In this document: one piece after another, positions 8,420-16,409 of the stretch
Layout of the letters: every line of letters begins with the position of its first letter
Numbering within the stretch: the first letter of the stretch is position 1
Assembly: GCF_026627255.1 (NCBI RefSeq)
Contig: NZ_JAPNLM010000011.1
Location: 124,001-188,000, forward strand
DNA: 64,000 nt
Reading direction: 5' to 3'
Source of the DNA: Streptomyces antarcticus
GTDB taxonomy: Bacteria > Actinomycetota > Actinomycetes > Streptomycetales > Streptomycetaceae
Position numbers and translations under genes: made by a program
Notes under the pieces: model-generated
What the model was told of the DNA's origin: nothing
Seen by the model: only the letters and a program-made list of their open reading frames with translations
The model's database searches: none

Positions 8420-8854
8420 CTACGGCGCGGCCACCCTCTTGAGCACCAGGGTCGGCGGCCCGTCCGGATCGTGACGGAAGTACACCGTCCCCTGTCCCTC
8501 CGCGTAGAGCTGGATCCCGGCAATCCTGCCGAGTCCACCGTCACCGACCGACAGGTAGACGAAGTCGCTGGCGGCTTCGTTGTCGAGGAACTCCCATCGG
8601 CCACTGAAGTCGGCGGGGCCGGAGAACCCGTCAGTCGACACGTCGGTGGCCGAGAACGTCCCGCCGGAATCGAGCGTGATCTCGCCGCCCGTCTTGTCGT
8701 TGCGATACACACCGGGCAACTCAGCGGGGTCGACCGGCGCCATGCACCCGGAAATGAGTACCGCAGGAGCCGCCAGGGCGGCGACAAGCCACCGTCGACC
8801 CGTCCCTCTGGCCACCACAGCCCCACCACGCACGTTCACACCACTCACGGTCAC
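8420..8854 (-). CDS. Small lipoprotein of unknown function
   Basis: 144 residues from GTG at 8854-8852, chosen because GGGGAGAGG (8866-8858) is well spaced upstream. A basic, hydrophobic signal peptide ends in a lipobox, LISGC, so the mature protein should be a membrane-anchored lipoprotein. The mature part (GVYRNDKTGGEITLDSGGTF, then FSGRWEFLDNE) is a beta-rich fold like secreted Streptomyces proteins that bind a ligand or substitute for a lipocalin. No enzyme motif is seen. Confidence 0.78.
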   Translation of the reverse strand: MTVSGVNVRGGAVVARGTGRRWLVAALAAPAVLISGCMAPVDPAELPGVYRNDKTGGEITLDSGGTFSATDVSTDGFSGPADFSGRWEFLDNEAASDFVYLSVGDGGLGRIAGIQLYAEGQGTVYFRHDPDGPPTLVLKRVAAP

Positions 8855-8915
8855 AGACCTCTCCCCAAAGGTTGCACATCCAGCCCCGCGGCCCCACACC
8901 CTTATTTGAACATGC

Positions 8916-9383
8916 TCAAAAGTCACGGCTTCCCTCGGGTCCCCCAACCGTCCGCCCGGTCAGGCGCCGGGCCCAGTACCCGCCTCGCGGCTCCCACACC
9001 CGACCGCGTACGGGCGCGGGCGGGCGCGGGCGGGCCGGTGGGCACGGGAGACGGTGGTCGGAGCAACGACCCCGCTCAGGGGGCGGCGACGGCGGCTTCG
9101 GCCAGGTCGGCTGTCCGGGGGCCACGGCGGCGGGGTCCTGTGCCTCGGCGTTTTCGTCGTTGAACCAGTAGTCCCCGGCCGCCAGGTACCGGAAGGAGTG
9201 CGCGCTCTCGGCCGACAGGGCGACCGTGACGGCCCGATTGCCGTCCTTGCGCGGTGTGAGGGTGTGGACGCCGGGCTGCCAGTCGTTGAAGTCGCCGACC
9301 ACGCTGAGCGTGCCGGCCGGGGTGTCGGCGGGAAGGACGAAGGTGACCTCGGTGCGGTCCTTGCGCGGCGTGCGCTCCAGCAT
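8916..9383 (-). CDS. Glycogen-binding (isoamylase early-set, CBM48-like) small protein
   Basis: From ATG 9383 the first 75 residues form an early-set/CBM48 domain: MLERTPRKDRTEVTFVLPAD, VVGDFNDWQPGVHTL, FRYLAAGDYWFNDENAE. FNDW and YWFND are characteristic of glycogen- or starch-binding modules. Such proteins in Streptomyces usually end near residue 95; here a proline/arginine-rich tail runs to residue 155 through a sequence repeated at 14412, so the 3' end may have been replaced. Probably binds alpha-glucans or acts as a small partner of glycogen enzymes. Confidence 0.7.
   Translation of the reverse strand: MLERTPRKDRTEVTFVLPADTPAGTLSVVGDFNDWQPGVHTLTPRKDGNRAVTVALSAESAHSFRYLAAGDYWFNDENAEAQDPAAVAPGQPTWPKPPSPPPERGRCSDHRLPCPPARPRPPAPVRGRVWEPRGGYWARRLTGRTVGGPEGSRDF
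8956..8990. repeat. Dispersed 35-bp repeat, copy 1
   Basis: Bases 8956-8990 (beginning CCGGTCAGGCGCCGGGCCC) recur at 14412-14446 with one mismatch. On the minus strand both copies can encode REAGTGPGA followed by a stop. Confidence 0.85.
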
Positions 9384-9606
9384 GGCGATCGGCTCCTGCC
9401 GGGCGCGGGATGGACGGGCGAGGGATGGACGGGTTTCGCGCCCATCCTCCGCACCGGAACCACGGCCCGCATGCCGGCGCATCTGTCCCCGGGCCCGGCA
9501 CCACCCCCTCCCGCCACATCGCGTAGCCGAGGAAATGCGAAAAGTGATGCCTCGTGTCAGCTTGAACGGGAGGAATCCGTACCCCACACATCAAGGAGTC
9601 GCCGTC

Positions 9607-9804
9607 ATGGGTGGTAAGCAGGACAAGCGCCAGGAACCGGGCAAGGGCCGCGAAGAGCAGCAGCGCCCGCAGCGGCCCGGGCAGGACCCGGTCCACCCCC
9701 AGCCCTCCACGCCGTCGCGTGGCGGTCAGCGCCCGGAGGAGTCGGGGCGTCGCCGCGAGGAAGACGTTCGCGACGAGCGCCACCTGCGCGACGACGCAGT
9801 CTGA
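9607..9804 (+). CDS. Small hydrophilic, highly charged protein
   Basis: 65 residues from ATG 9607, preceded by AAGGAG at 9592-9597. Almost entirely polar and charged (QDKRQEPGKGREEQQRPQ, ESGRRREEDVRDERHLRDDA), probably intrinsically disordered; similar short proteins are common in Streptomyces and sometimes stress-induced. No domain. Two hairpins follow at 9831 and 9880. Confidence 0.65.
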   Translation: MGGKQDKRQEPGKGREEQQRPQRPGQDPVHPQPSTPSRGGQRPEESGRRREEDVRDERHLRDDAV

Positions 9805-9830
9805 GCCGAAGCGGTATCCCACGCACGCAG

Positions 9831-9864
9831 AGTCCGGCCGGGCTCGTAGTGACCCGGCCGGGCT
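9831..9864 (+). terminator. Hairpin terminator after the small charged protein
   Basis: AGTCCGGCCGGG at 9831-9842 pairs with CCCGGCCGGGCT at 9853-9864 (one G-T pair) around a 10-base loop, 26 bases after the stop at 9804. Confidence 0.65.
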
Positions 9865-9879
9865 CTGTCACGCCACGTC

Positions 9880-9912
9880 GCCTCAGACAGGACGGCAGGG
9901 CCTGTCTGAGGC
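9880..9912 (-). terminator. Hairpin terminator between convergent genes
   Basis: Perfect 12-bp arms GCCTCAGACAGG (9880-9891) and CCTGTCTGAGGC (9901-9912) with a 9-base loop lie 30 bases beyond the stop of the minus-strand gene at 9943. It probably serves that gene. Confidence 0.75.
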
Positions 9913-9942
9913 GGGGTGGGAGGTCTTGCGGCAGGCAGAGTC

Positions 9943-10185
9943 CTACGCGTCGTCGCCGAACCGTTCGTCGGCGTGTTCGTACTGGGCCAGGGCCTGGCCG
10001 AGGCCGAACCAGGTCGCCGGCCATGTGGCGACGAAGATTCCCCACCGGTCGGCCCGGTCGACGCCCATCGGCTCCACCTTCATCGACGTCACCCATGAGG
10101 CGACCGACAACCCGATGGTCAGGCAGGCGACGGTGTACGCGTGCTCGCTCCGCAGGCCCTTTTCGTGCAGAAACTTGACGATCAT
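9943..10185 (-). CDS. Small two-segment membrane protein
   Basis: 80 residues from ATG 10185: MIVKFLHEKGLRSEHAYTVA, a membrane segment (CLTIGLSVASWVTSM), a short acidic loop and a second hydrophobic segment (WGIFVATWPATWFGLGQAL), then a charged tail. I recall near-identical small proteins in other Streptomyces, of unknown function. Monocistronic, with the terminator at 9880. Confidence 0.75.
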   Translation of the reverse strand: MIVKFLHEKGLRSEHAYTVACLTIGLSVASWVTSMKVEPMGVDRADRWGIFVATWPATWFGLGQALAQYEHADERFGDDA

Positions 10186-10434
10186 GGCACTCCTCGTGAT
10201 TCGACGACGGAGCTTCCACCGTCGCCCACACCCCCGTCCCTCGCATCCGGAGCCCCGCCCGTCCCGGCATCGCCGGCGCCGCGGCCCGACCGCCCCACCC
10301 CGGGGAGCCCAGATTCACGACGGCAATCGTGGGGGCGACGCCCGCCGGCGGGTGGAGGCTGCATCGGTAGGGGTGCGCCGCGGCAACGTAAAGGCGCGGC
10401 TCGTGCGGCGTTGCGTACCGGGGTGGCCGAGATG

Positions 10435-10626
10435 TCAGACCCCGGGATCCCCCAGAAGCACCACGAATCCGTACGCAAGGAGGGAGAGAGTCGCGAAGAG
10501 AAGAACGATCGCGGTGAACCCGAGCAGAGACGCGGCGGATACACCGCGAGCAGACCGTCGGCCGTCCCGACGATTCCCGCTCCCCATGGAAGAAGAATTT
10601 CGTGTCATACCGGGCCAGTTCCCCAT
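10435..10626 (-). CDS. Possible small single-pass membrane protein
   Basis: 63 residues with a basic N-terminal half (GNRRDGRRSARG) and one strong membrane segment (LLGFTAIVLLFATLSLLAYGF) near the C terminus. No clear ribosome-binding site precedes any of the possible starts (10626, 10608, 10587). The charge and hydrophobicity layout is that of a real tail-anchored protein, but evidence is limited. From 10186 to 10434 I see no gene. Confidence 0.45.
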   Translation of the reverse strand: MGNWPGMTRNSSSMGSGNRRDGRRSARGVSAASLLGFTAIVLLFATLSLLAYGFVVLLGDPGV

Positions 10627-10820
10627 AATCAGGACATCAATCCCGGCTCTTCTGCAGTAGCGGCACGGACACCGGAGCGGCCGGCTCCAGGCGGCCGGAA
10701 TGCGGCAGCACCATTTCGAGCACCGAGGAGTCCGCCATGGACGTCCCGGACATTCGGGGGTCGGCGGTGGCCTTGGGGGTGCGGGATGTCCGTCGGCCTG
10801 CGACGTCGGTTCCCGGAAGG

Positions 10821-10854
10821 GCCGGTGGGACCGCCACCGAGCGGTCCCACCGGC
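10821..10854 (-). terminator. Terminator of the DUF4394 gene
   Basis: Perfect 14-bp arms GCCGGTGGGACCGC (10821-10834) and GCGGTCCCACCGGC (10841-10854), immediately downstream of the minus-strand stop at 10867. Confidence 0.85.
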
Positions 10855-10866
10855 TGTTCGGCAGGG

Positions 10867-11754
10867 CTATCGCTCCTGGTTGAGGGGGAGGGCGATGTCG
10901 GTGACCTGCTGCTGGCGGGGGAACGTCCCGCGGCTGGTCGCCTTGCCGGTGAGGATGTTGACCTCGTACAGGCGGTAGATACCGTTGGTGCCGGTGCTGA
11001 GGGTGGCGAAGCCCTTGTTGGTGCCGGTCTTGGGCGAGTAGTAGATGTCGAAGCCGGCGTCGAGGGCGGCGTTGACGCCGAGGTTGCCGGTGGGGGCGAG
11101 GGTGCCCGCGTTGGCCGGGGACTGCAGGGAGATCCGGTCGGCCAGCGTGTCGAGGTCGAAGAGCGTCGTCGCGGTCGCCGCGTTCAGGTCGTTGTTCGTG
11201 TAGGCGGCGCCGGTCACCCCCAGCGCGGTGGACGGCGGGGTGGTGGGGTTGGTCAGCGTGCCGTCGACGGTCGTGCCCAGCGCCGCGGCGGCGTCGTCGA
11301 TGTTGTGGCGCAGGTTCTGCCCGGTGTCGGAGATGACCCGCAGCCGGTTGGCGGCCGGGTTGAAGTCGACGCCGAACCGGGTCCCCGCCAAGGCGACGGT
11401 GAGCTGGGAGACCTTCACCGCGCGGGCGTTGCCGGTGTTCAGGGTGTAGATGCCGCCCCGGTCCCCTACGCCGTAGAGCCTCTCGTTCTGCACGCGGAAG
11501 TCGATGCCCACCAGCCTGGTGTCACCCGACAGGCCGGCCACCCTGCCGATCGGGAAGGTCTTGGAGGGCTGGTCGACGTCGAACTCCACCAGCCGCTGGC
11601 CGCCTCCGGTCAGCCCGACCGCCCGCAGGTCGTTGTGTGCCATGGCCGGCAAGGTTTCCGGCGGGGTGTCCGTGTCCGACGCCGCCAGCGCGGGGGTCCC
11701 GCAGGCGGTCGCGAGGACAACGGCGAGAGCGATGGCAGTGCTGCGAGTACGCAT
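10867..11754 (-). CDS. Secreted DUF4394 domain protein
   Basis: 295 residues from ATG 11754, with GAAAGG five bases upstream; a GTG at 11760 is the alternative. A signal peptide (STAIALAVVLATACGTPALAA) precedes a DUF4394 domain spanning nearly all of the mature protein: VEFDVDQPSKTFPIGRVAGL, LVGIDFRVQNERLYGVGDRG, FGVDFNPAANRLRVISD, then YYSPKTGTNKGFATL. The fold is a predicted beta-propeller of secreted or cell-surface proteins with no known enzymatic activity. If the cysteine in ATACG were lipidated it would be a lipoprotein. Monocistronic. Confidence 0.85.
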   Translation of the reverse strand: MRTRSTAIALAVVLATACGTPALAASDTDTPPETLPAMAHNDLRAVGLTGGGQRLVEFDVDQPSKTFPIGRVAGLSGDTRLVGIDFRVQNERLYGVGDRGGIYTLNTGNARAVKVSQLTVALAGTRFGVDFNPAANRLRVISDTGQNLRHNIDDAAAALGTTVDGTLTNPTTPPSTALGVTGAAYTNNDLNAATATTLFDLDTLADRISLQSPANAGTLAPTGNLGVNAALDAGFDIYYSPKTGTNKGFATLSTGTNGIYRLYEVNILTGKATSRGTFPRQQQVTDIALPLNQER

Positions 11755-11760
11755 GTTCAC

Positions 11761-12218
11761 CTTTCACAGAAGCGTGACGTGACGAGCCCTCCCCACACTG
11801 GCGGCCCGCACCGTGCCCGATGCGGGACAGGCACGCGCCTGGACGCGGACTCCAGCCCGAGACCACCCCAACGGCTCACAAGCCACCCCCCGCCATGCCC
11901 ATCACGGACGCACCAGACTGCGGGCGGTGGCAAACTCCGTACGACCCTCGCTGTCGCTGTATCGCTTCGGGTCCGGCACCTCTCTGCCCGCGGATTGTCC
12001 GTGTCTGCTGGCATACGAGTGGCGGGCGGCGCCTCGCCGGTGTGGCGGGTACCCGCACCAAGGGGCCCCGCGCGTGTGCTGGTGCGGCCTGGTCGCCCCG
12101 GGAGCGGCCTGCCACTCCGCGACGAGAGCCGCGTAGATCAGCGCCAGTGCGAAGCGGGGACCCTCTCCGCTGCCCAGGGCTCACCTGGACCAGCCGCACC
12201 GTCATGGTCATCTTCTGT
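11761..12218. other. Intergenic stretch without a supportable gene
   Basis: Open frames here are arginine/proline/alanine-rich on both strands, without codon bias or start signals. I see no RNA gene or hairpin in it. Confidence 0.5.
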
Positions 12219-12695
12219 TCAACGCGCAACCACCCGGCTGGTTGCTCCGGTCTGGGGCTGCCGGGCGGTATCGGAGTCCGCTGCGCGCCCGCGTTCTTCC
12301 CGCCGCCCGTTCCTCCGGCCGGCCGGTTGCGGCGCAAGGCCGAGGTGGACGGCTGTGCCGGTGGCGTCCAGGACGCGGGCGACGGCGGGATGGAGCGGGC
12401 CGCTGAGGTGGAAGCCTGTTCCGGCGCGGGCCGCTTCGGCCTTCGCCCACAGCAGGGCGCGCAGGCCGGAACAGTCACAGAACGACACCCCGCTGATGTC
12501 GATGCGCAGCAGGGCGGGGTGGCCGTGGAGGGATCTGCGCACCGCGTCGCGGACGGCCGGTGCGGATTCCACGTCGAGTTCGCCGGTGAGGTGGAGGAGC
12601 CCGTAACGGCCCGCGACGACCACCGTGCGGGTGGCCCGGCGAGGCGGTCGGATCACGCCCGGCTTCCGCGGGACCGCTGTGTCGAGGCGGCGCAT
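12219..12695 (-). CDS. STAS-domain protein (anti-sigma factor antagonist-like)
   Basis: 158 residues. Residues about 25-115 are a STAS domain: YGLLHLTGELDVESAPAVRD, then LRIDISGVSFCDCSGLRALL. The DCSG motif is where SpoIIAA/RsbV-type antagonists carry the serine phosphorylated by an anti-sigma kinase (usually D-S-S-G). The tail is arginine-rich and disordered. It lies 15 bases after the MerR-like gene and probably shares its transcript. A role in a SigB-like stress switch is inferred. Confidence 0.85.
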   Translation of the reverse strand: MRRLDTAVPRKPGVIRPPRRATRTVVVAGRYGLLHLTGELDVESAPAVRDAVRRSLHGHPALLRIDISGVSFCDCSGLRALLWAKAEAARAGTGFHLSGPLHPAVARVLDATGTAVHLGLAPQPAGRRNGRREERGRAADSDTARQPQTGATSRVVAR

Positions 12696-12710
12696 CAGCT
12701 CGCCCCCTCC

Positions 12711-13049
12711 TCAGGCCGCTGCCGGTGGGTTCGCCGATCCGGAGGAGCGGCGGTGCTCGGCGTTGATGCGCTGGGCTTCCTGCAGCTGGTCTTCGAGGAT
12801 GACGATCCGGCAGGCCGCTTCGATGGGCATGCCCTGGTCGACGAGCTCGCGGGCGCGGGCGGCGATGCGGAGCTGGTAGCGGGAGTAGCGGCGGTGGCCG
12901 CCGGCGGAGCGGAGCGGGGTGATCAGGCGGGCCTCGCCGATCGCGCGCAGGAAGCTCTGGGTGGTGCCGAGCATGTCGGCGGCCCGGCCCATCGTGTAGG
13001 CGGGGAAATCATCGTCGTCGAGACGGCCGAAGGAGTCGTCTGCGGTCAT
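12711..13049 (-). CDS. MerR-family transcriptional regulator
   Basis: 112 residues. A winged helix of MerR type occupies residues 17-85: AYTMGRAADMLGTTQSFLRA, then ITPLRSAGGHRRYSRYQL, followed by the helix RIVILEDQLQEAQRI that normally dimerises. There is no effector domain or cysteine, as in the short MerR-like proteins of Streptomyces. First gene of a probable two-gene operon with the STAS protein. A 14-bp hairpin lies 25 bases upstream of its start. Confidence 0.85.
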   Translation of the reverse strand: MTADDSFGRLDDDDFPAYTMGRAADMLGTTQSFLRAIGEARLITPLRSAGGHRRYSRYQLRIAARARELVDQGMPIEAACRIVILEDQLQEAQRINAEHRRSSGSANPPAAA

Positions 13050-13074
13050 TTCACCTCTCTGTGGAACATGCGGA

Positions 13075-13105
13075 GGGGCCCTGGTGCCTATGGCACCAGG
13101 GCCCC
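13075..13105. promoter_or_regulatory. Perfect hairpin in the leader region of the MerR-like gene
   Basis: GGGGCCCTGGTGCC at 13075-13088 and its complement at 13092-13105 enclose a TAT loop. It sits upstream of the MerR-like start, so it is either a terminator for transcription arriving from the right, an attenuator, or a dimeric operator. Confidence 0.6.
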
Positions 13106-13110
13106 GAAGG

Positions 13111-13719
13111 AACTGCTACACCATCTGCCGGCCCTGGTACTGCGCCGGCCTACTTATCCGCGTGCCCGACCGGAATGCTGCCGGGGCTGCGGGGATCGCG
13201 GTTGCTCGACCGGAGACCACCTCACTCACGATGTCCTGCGGTACCCGGACTCGCGTGGCGTCCGGGCGATCCTGATGGCGCCCAATCCCTCCGTTCATCC
13301 CTCGGATGATCAACTACCTACCACTGGGAACTGCTGTTACTGCCGATACTGCGGGTACTGCTCCACTCAGAACTGCTGGTGATGCTGGTACTGCTGGTGA
13401 TGCGAACTGCTTGTACTGCGCGTGGCCTGATCAAGCGCCACGCTTTCGGCAGCCAGCCCCGTCGCCCGTCCTGCGTCTGCTCTGGCTTGGAACCCCACTG
13501 CCAAACTTCCCGGTGCGCGCGCCCGCAGCCGACGCCTTCACCGAGGTACTACTCCACTGGCTTCACTGCTGGGTACTGCTGGTACTGCCTGTGGTGGCCC
13601 CTGATGACTGCGGGCCACCCGGTCCGGTGATCAGTACCGTCGCCGTCCTACGACAACCCTGGCTTCGACACTCCACCACCGCACCGTCATATGGGTACTA
13701 CCTGTACTGCGGATACTGC
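13111..13719. repeat. Array of TACTGC-like hexamers phased by 9 bp
   Basis: TACTGC or close variants (AACTGC, TGATGC, TACTAC) start at 13329, 13338, 13347, 13356, then 13371, 13380, 13389, 13398, then 13405, 13414, then 13574, 13583, and 13696, 13705, 13714; AACTGC at 13111 and TACTGC at 13138 are 27 bp apart. Within each run the period is 9 bp. No codon-biased gene spans 13106-13918; open frames would encode Tyr-Cys or Ala-Val triplets. Function unknown. Confidence 0.75.
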
Positions 13720-13918
13720 CTGCCCGGCAGTTCGTCTCTGCCAGGCCCTTCGGCCTCTCTGGGCTACGAGAGAAACCATAGCCACACCACCGCCCAATGT
13801 CTACTCCGGCCGTCACAGGTTTTCGTGCGGTAGGCGGAGAGGTAATCGAGCCCCGTGGAGCACAGGCAGCCGCCGCCGGGCGGCAGCATGGGGAGCGGGC
13901 TCCCGGAAGTCGGCGGCG

Positions 13919-14329
13919 TCATGGAGCGGCGGACGTGCCGGGTGCCCCGACAGCCGGCGCGGACCGGCGTACGGTCACGGTCACGGGCACTGGTACGCGG
14001 GGCCCGGGGGCGGGTACGGGCGGCCGGGGAGTTCGGCGACGCCGTAGAGGACGATCCGCTCGACTCTGACAGCTCCCCCGGCAGCCCGTCGCCGGCGGCT
14101 TCGGATCGCCTCCAGAAGCCGCATCGACCGTTCCTGGTCGCCTTGGCCCGCGCCGAGGGACGGGGCCCGGCGCGGGGATGCCCGGCGCCGGTTCGGCGGC
14201 CTGCGGAAGGTGCAGGGCGCCGGAGCGCCACGCACGGCCCAACACCACGGCGGCGGCCAGCAGGGTCGAAACCAGGCCCACGACCTCGTACCCGGACCAC
14301 TGCACCCACCAGCCGATCGCGGCCAGCAC
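13919..14329 (-). CDS. Possible small membrane protein, unassigned
   Basis: A minus-strand frame from GTG 14329 starts VLAAIGWWVQWSGYEVVGLV and continues STLLAAAVVLGRAWR, two plausible membrane segments, then becomes proline/arginine-rich. In-frame coding character fades after about 60 residues; a better-looking frame resumes near 14105 as MRLLEAIRSRRRRAAGG. A frameshifted remnant is as likely as a gene. Confidence 0.3.
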   Translation of the reverse strand: MLAAIGWWVQWSGYEVVGLVSTLLAAAVVLGRAWRSGALHLPQAAEPAPGIPAPGPVPRRGPRRPGTVDAASGGDPKPPATGCRGSCQSRADRPLRRRRTPRPPVPAPGPRVPVPVTVTVRRSAPAVGAPGTSAAP

Positions 14330-14411
14330 CGTCCCCGCCAGCGGGCAGCCACCTGCCCGCCGTTACCTGCCCGTCGTCACCATCCGCGTCCCCCTTCCTC
14401 CCAGTTCTCTC

Positions 14412-14446
14412 CGGTCAGGCGCCGGGCCCGGTACCCGCCTCGCGGA
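14412..14446. repeat. Dispersed 35-bp repeat, copy 2
   Basis: Matches 8956-8990 with one mismatch (position 14431). On the minus strand it again covers a frame ending REAGTGPGA, here the end of the frame at 14415-14822. Confidence 0.85.
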
Positions 14447-14822
14447 CGGCGTGCCGCTGGACTTCCTCCGAGGGCGCCACCAGCGGCCCCGCCGGAGACG
14501 GGGCAGGCTGCGGCCGGTACATGGGCGGCCGGTACAAGGTGGCCACGGCGGCCGTGCCGCCCAGCACCGACAGGGTGAAGTCCGCCTGCACCAGACCGAG
14601 GTGGCCCGCCCGCGCCCGGATACCCCGCTGTCCACGCCCGGGGGGAGTTCCAGCCGTCACCGCGTACGCCTCGCGCCCTTGGCCGGGGCAGCCTGCCGGC
14701 GGTGGGCGGGGATCGCGGCGTCGGCCGGGGCCGGCTGTCCGGGAGCCCGGCCACGCCGGGGAGGCCAGGATCGCGTCGCGCACCAGGCCGACTGGCATCG
14801 TCGCTTCCAGGAGGTCGTACAC
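14415..14822 (-). CDS. Unassigned open frame, possible gene fragment
   Basis: 135 codons starting MYDLLEATMPVGLVRDAILA and ending after LGLVQADFTLSVLGGTAAVA and a proline-rich tail. The first 28 and last 60 residues have reasonable composition; the middle is arginine/proline-rich. No family recognised. Its 3' end coincides with the dispersed 35-bp repeat. Confidence 0.3.
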   Translation of the reverse strand: MYDLLEATMPVGLVRDAILASPAWPGSRTAGPGRRRDPRPPPAGCPGQGREAYAVTAGTPPGRGQRGIRARAGHLGLVQADFTLSVLGGTAAVATLYRPPMYRPQPAPSPAGPLVAPSEEVQRHAVREAGTGPGA

Positions 14823-15163
14823 CGATCACGCCGTCGTGAGCGGTGGCTTGGACGACTTCGAGGTGACAGTGCCCGAGGGCCGGCTGGTCGTCTTCTCCGA
14901 CAGCCGTGTAGCGGCGCTCAGCGCACCGTTCGAATCTGCGGAGGGGAGCCCTGCCACCGACGAGACCGGGACGGCCCCCCTCACAGCGGTACGCTTCCGC
15001 GTCGTCGGCTCGGAGTCCGACCCCCAACCGCCATGGCGGCCACCCAGGCCGTCACGAACGGCGACCTGATCCTGATTCCCCTGAGCTGGGCGATGGCCTT
15101 CGCCTCATGCCTCATGCCTCATACGCAAACGAGCAGACGCAGCAGTCGTATACCCCTGGAACT

Positions 15164-15565
15164 GACACCAGTCGGCAAGCCCAGGCCGGCCGCGAACACC
15201 CGCTCCTCCACGGGCAAGACCCTGTCGGAGCGTGCACAGGAGGTCGTGTCCGCCGTTCTCGGCAGCCGGATCCACGTCCCCGACCTGCTCGACCGGCAGG
15301 CCAACATGGTGACGCAGCCCGCCGAGCTGTGGGACATCGCCGAGGCGCCGGCCCGGTACCAGTTGGTGGACGGCCAACGAGATCACCGGCCTCTACGGCG
15401 CCCTGTACGACACCGAGACCCCCGTCAGCCTCACGAAGGACTTCGAACCTGCCGGTGCTGGACGAACCCACCACCCACCGCGGCCTACAGGCCGTAGAAC
15501 AGCTCGAATCCGCCCTCGACTCCTACAACGCGGCCCTGCTGCTGGTCTCCACGACCCCCGACTGC
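15164..15565 (+). pseudogene. Gene relics including an ABC-F ATPase fragment
   Basis: In one plus-strand frame from about 15445 the sequence reads LPVLDEPTTHRGLQAVEQLE and then SALDSYNAALLLVS, matching the Walker B/D-loop region of ABC-F proteins (LDEPTNHLD). Upstream, two other frames have coding character (SERAQEVVSAVLGSRIHVPD; EITGLYGALYDTETPVSL) but no identifiable family. No complete gene can be built. From 14823 to 15163 nothing else is supportable. Confidence 0.5.
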
Positions 15566-15629
15566 TGGAAACCTTGGCTTGTTCTCTATCTTCTGGCGCT
15601 TCTGAAGTGGTGCGGGCAGGGTGGGCGGC

Positions 15630-15983
15630 ATGACAGACAGTTCCGACTCTGTTCCCGCGGATGTAGAGGATCGCCAGGCCATAGAGCACCTCCTCGATCG
15701 TCCCTTGAATCAGACATGGCCGGCGGGTGCATTGGCACCGGGCACCCGGGTCACGGTCGTTCGGGACCCGGGCTGGGACGGGCCTTGGCAGGTCGAGTTT
15801 CCCGGAACGATCGATGCCATGGGTTCACCCGTGCCCAACGAACATGCCCAGGCGCTCAGCGGCGAGCTCCTGTACTGGGTCACCTTCGACGCGCCGCAGT
15901 ACGACAGCAGCGGGGACGGTCCCTATCGCAAGGCCCAGGTCTGGGGTCGTTACCTGCGGACGGAGCCTGAGCCCGCGGTGTAA
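15630..15983 (+). CDS. Conserved hypothetical protein, FeoA-like size
   Basis: 117 residues from ATG 15630; an in-frame GTG at 15621 is the alternative. An acidic N-terminal helix (EDRQAIEHLLDRPLNQTW) is followed by a small beta domain (PGTRVTVVRDPGWDGPWQVE, then LLYWVTFDAPQYDSSGDGPY). The layout is like the ferrous iron transport protein A-like small proteins annotated in Streptomyces, but I cannot confirm this. Gene-poor surroundings give no functional context. Confidence 0.65.
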   Translation: MTDSSDSVPADVEDRQAIEHLLDRPLNQTWPAGALAPGTRVTVVRDPGWDGPWQVEFPGTIDAMGSPVPNEHAQALSGELLYWVTFDAPQYDSSGDGPYRKAQVWGRYLRTEPEPAV

Positions 15984-15985
15984 GG

Positions 15986-16210
15986 ATGCGGCAGGTCATG
16001 TTGCCGCGCTCGGATCGTCCATCGAGCAGTGAGTCTGTAGGGTCGGCGGATACACCCCAACAAGCCATCGCGATGGTCGTGGAACGCCTGCCGTTCGGCT
16101 GTGGTGGTCCCGCCTTCGTGGGCACACCTGAGGAGTTCGCGACTCACGAGGCATCTGAGCACCCATCGCAGACGGACGAACGTCAAGGAACACGTTCGGT
16201 GTGTGTTTGA
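15986..16210 (+). CDS. Doubtful small open frame
   Basis: 74 codons starting two bases after the preceding stop. The middle (TPQQAIAMVVERLPFGCGGP, then AFVGTPEEFATHEASEH) has acceptable composition, and AAGG abuts the ATG, but no homologue comes to mind. 16211-16409 holds nothing I can support. Confidence 0.25.
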   Translation: MRQVMLPRSDRPSSSESVGSADTPQQAIAMVVERLPFGCGGPAFVGTPEEFATHEASEHPSQTDERQGTRSVCV

Positions 16211-16409
16211 GCTCTCTGGTCAGGGCGTCCGTACGGCTGGACGGTGGGGCTTGTGGCGTCCCGTGACTGGCCCGGCGGTACTGCCGGGAGTGTGGTGTTC
16301 CGGCCGATATCCGGGCCGTGACGTTCCTCTTCGGTCGGCGGTACACCGGATCGAGCTCGTAATACTGGCCGTGGCCGTGGCGGAGGCGGTCAGCAGGCGC
16401 AAGCCCGTC

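Noticed and set aside
6805..8829. 674-codon minus-strand open frame
   Set aside because: It runs antisense to the polytopic membrane protein and out of frame with the lipoprotein on the same strand; the product is arginine/proline-rich with no start signal.
10141..12606. 821-codon plus-strand open frame
   Set aside because: It spans the minus-strand DUF4394 gene, whose signal peptide and domain motifs are clear, and has no domain of its own.
13329..13419. CRISPR array
   Set aside because: The units are only 9 bp with no spacers of 30 bp or longer, and no cas gene is present.
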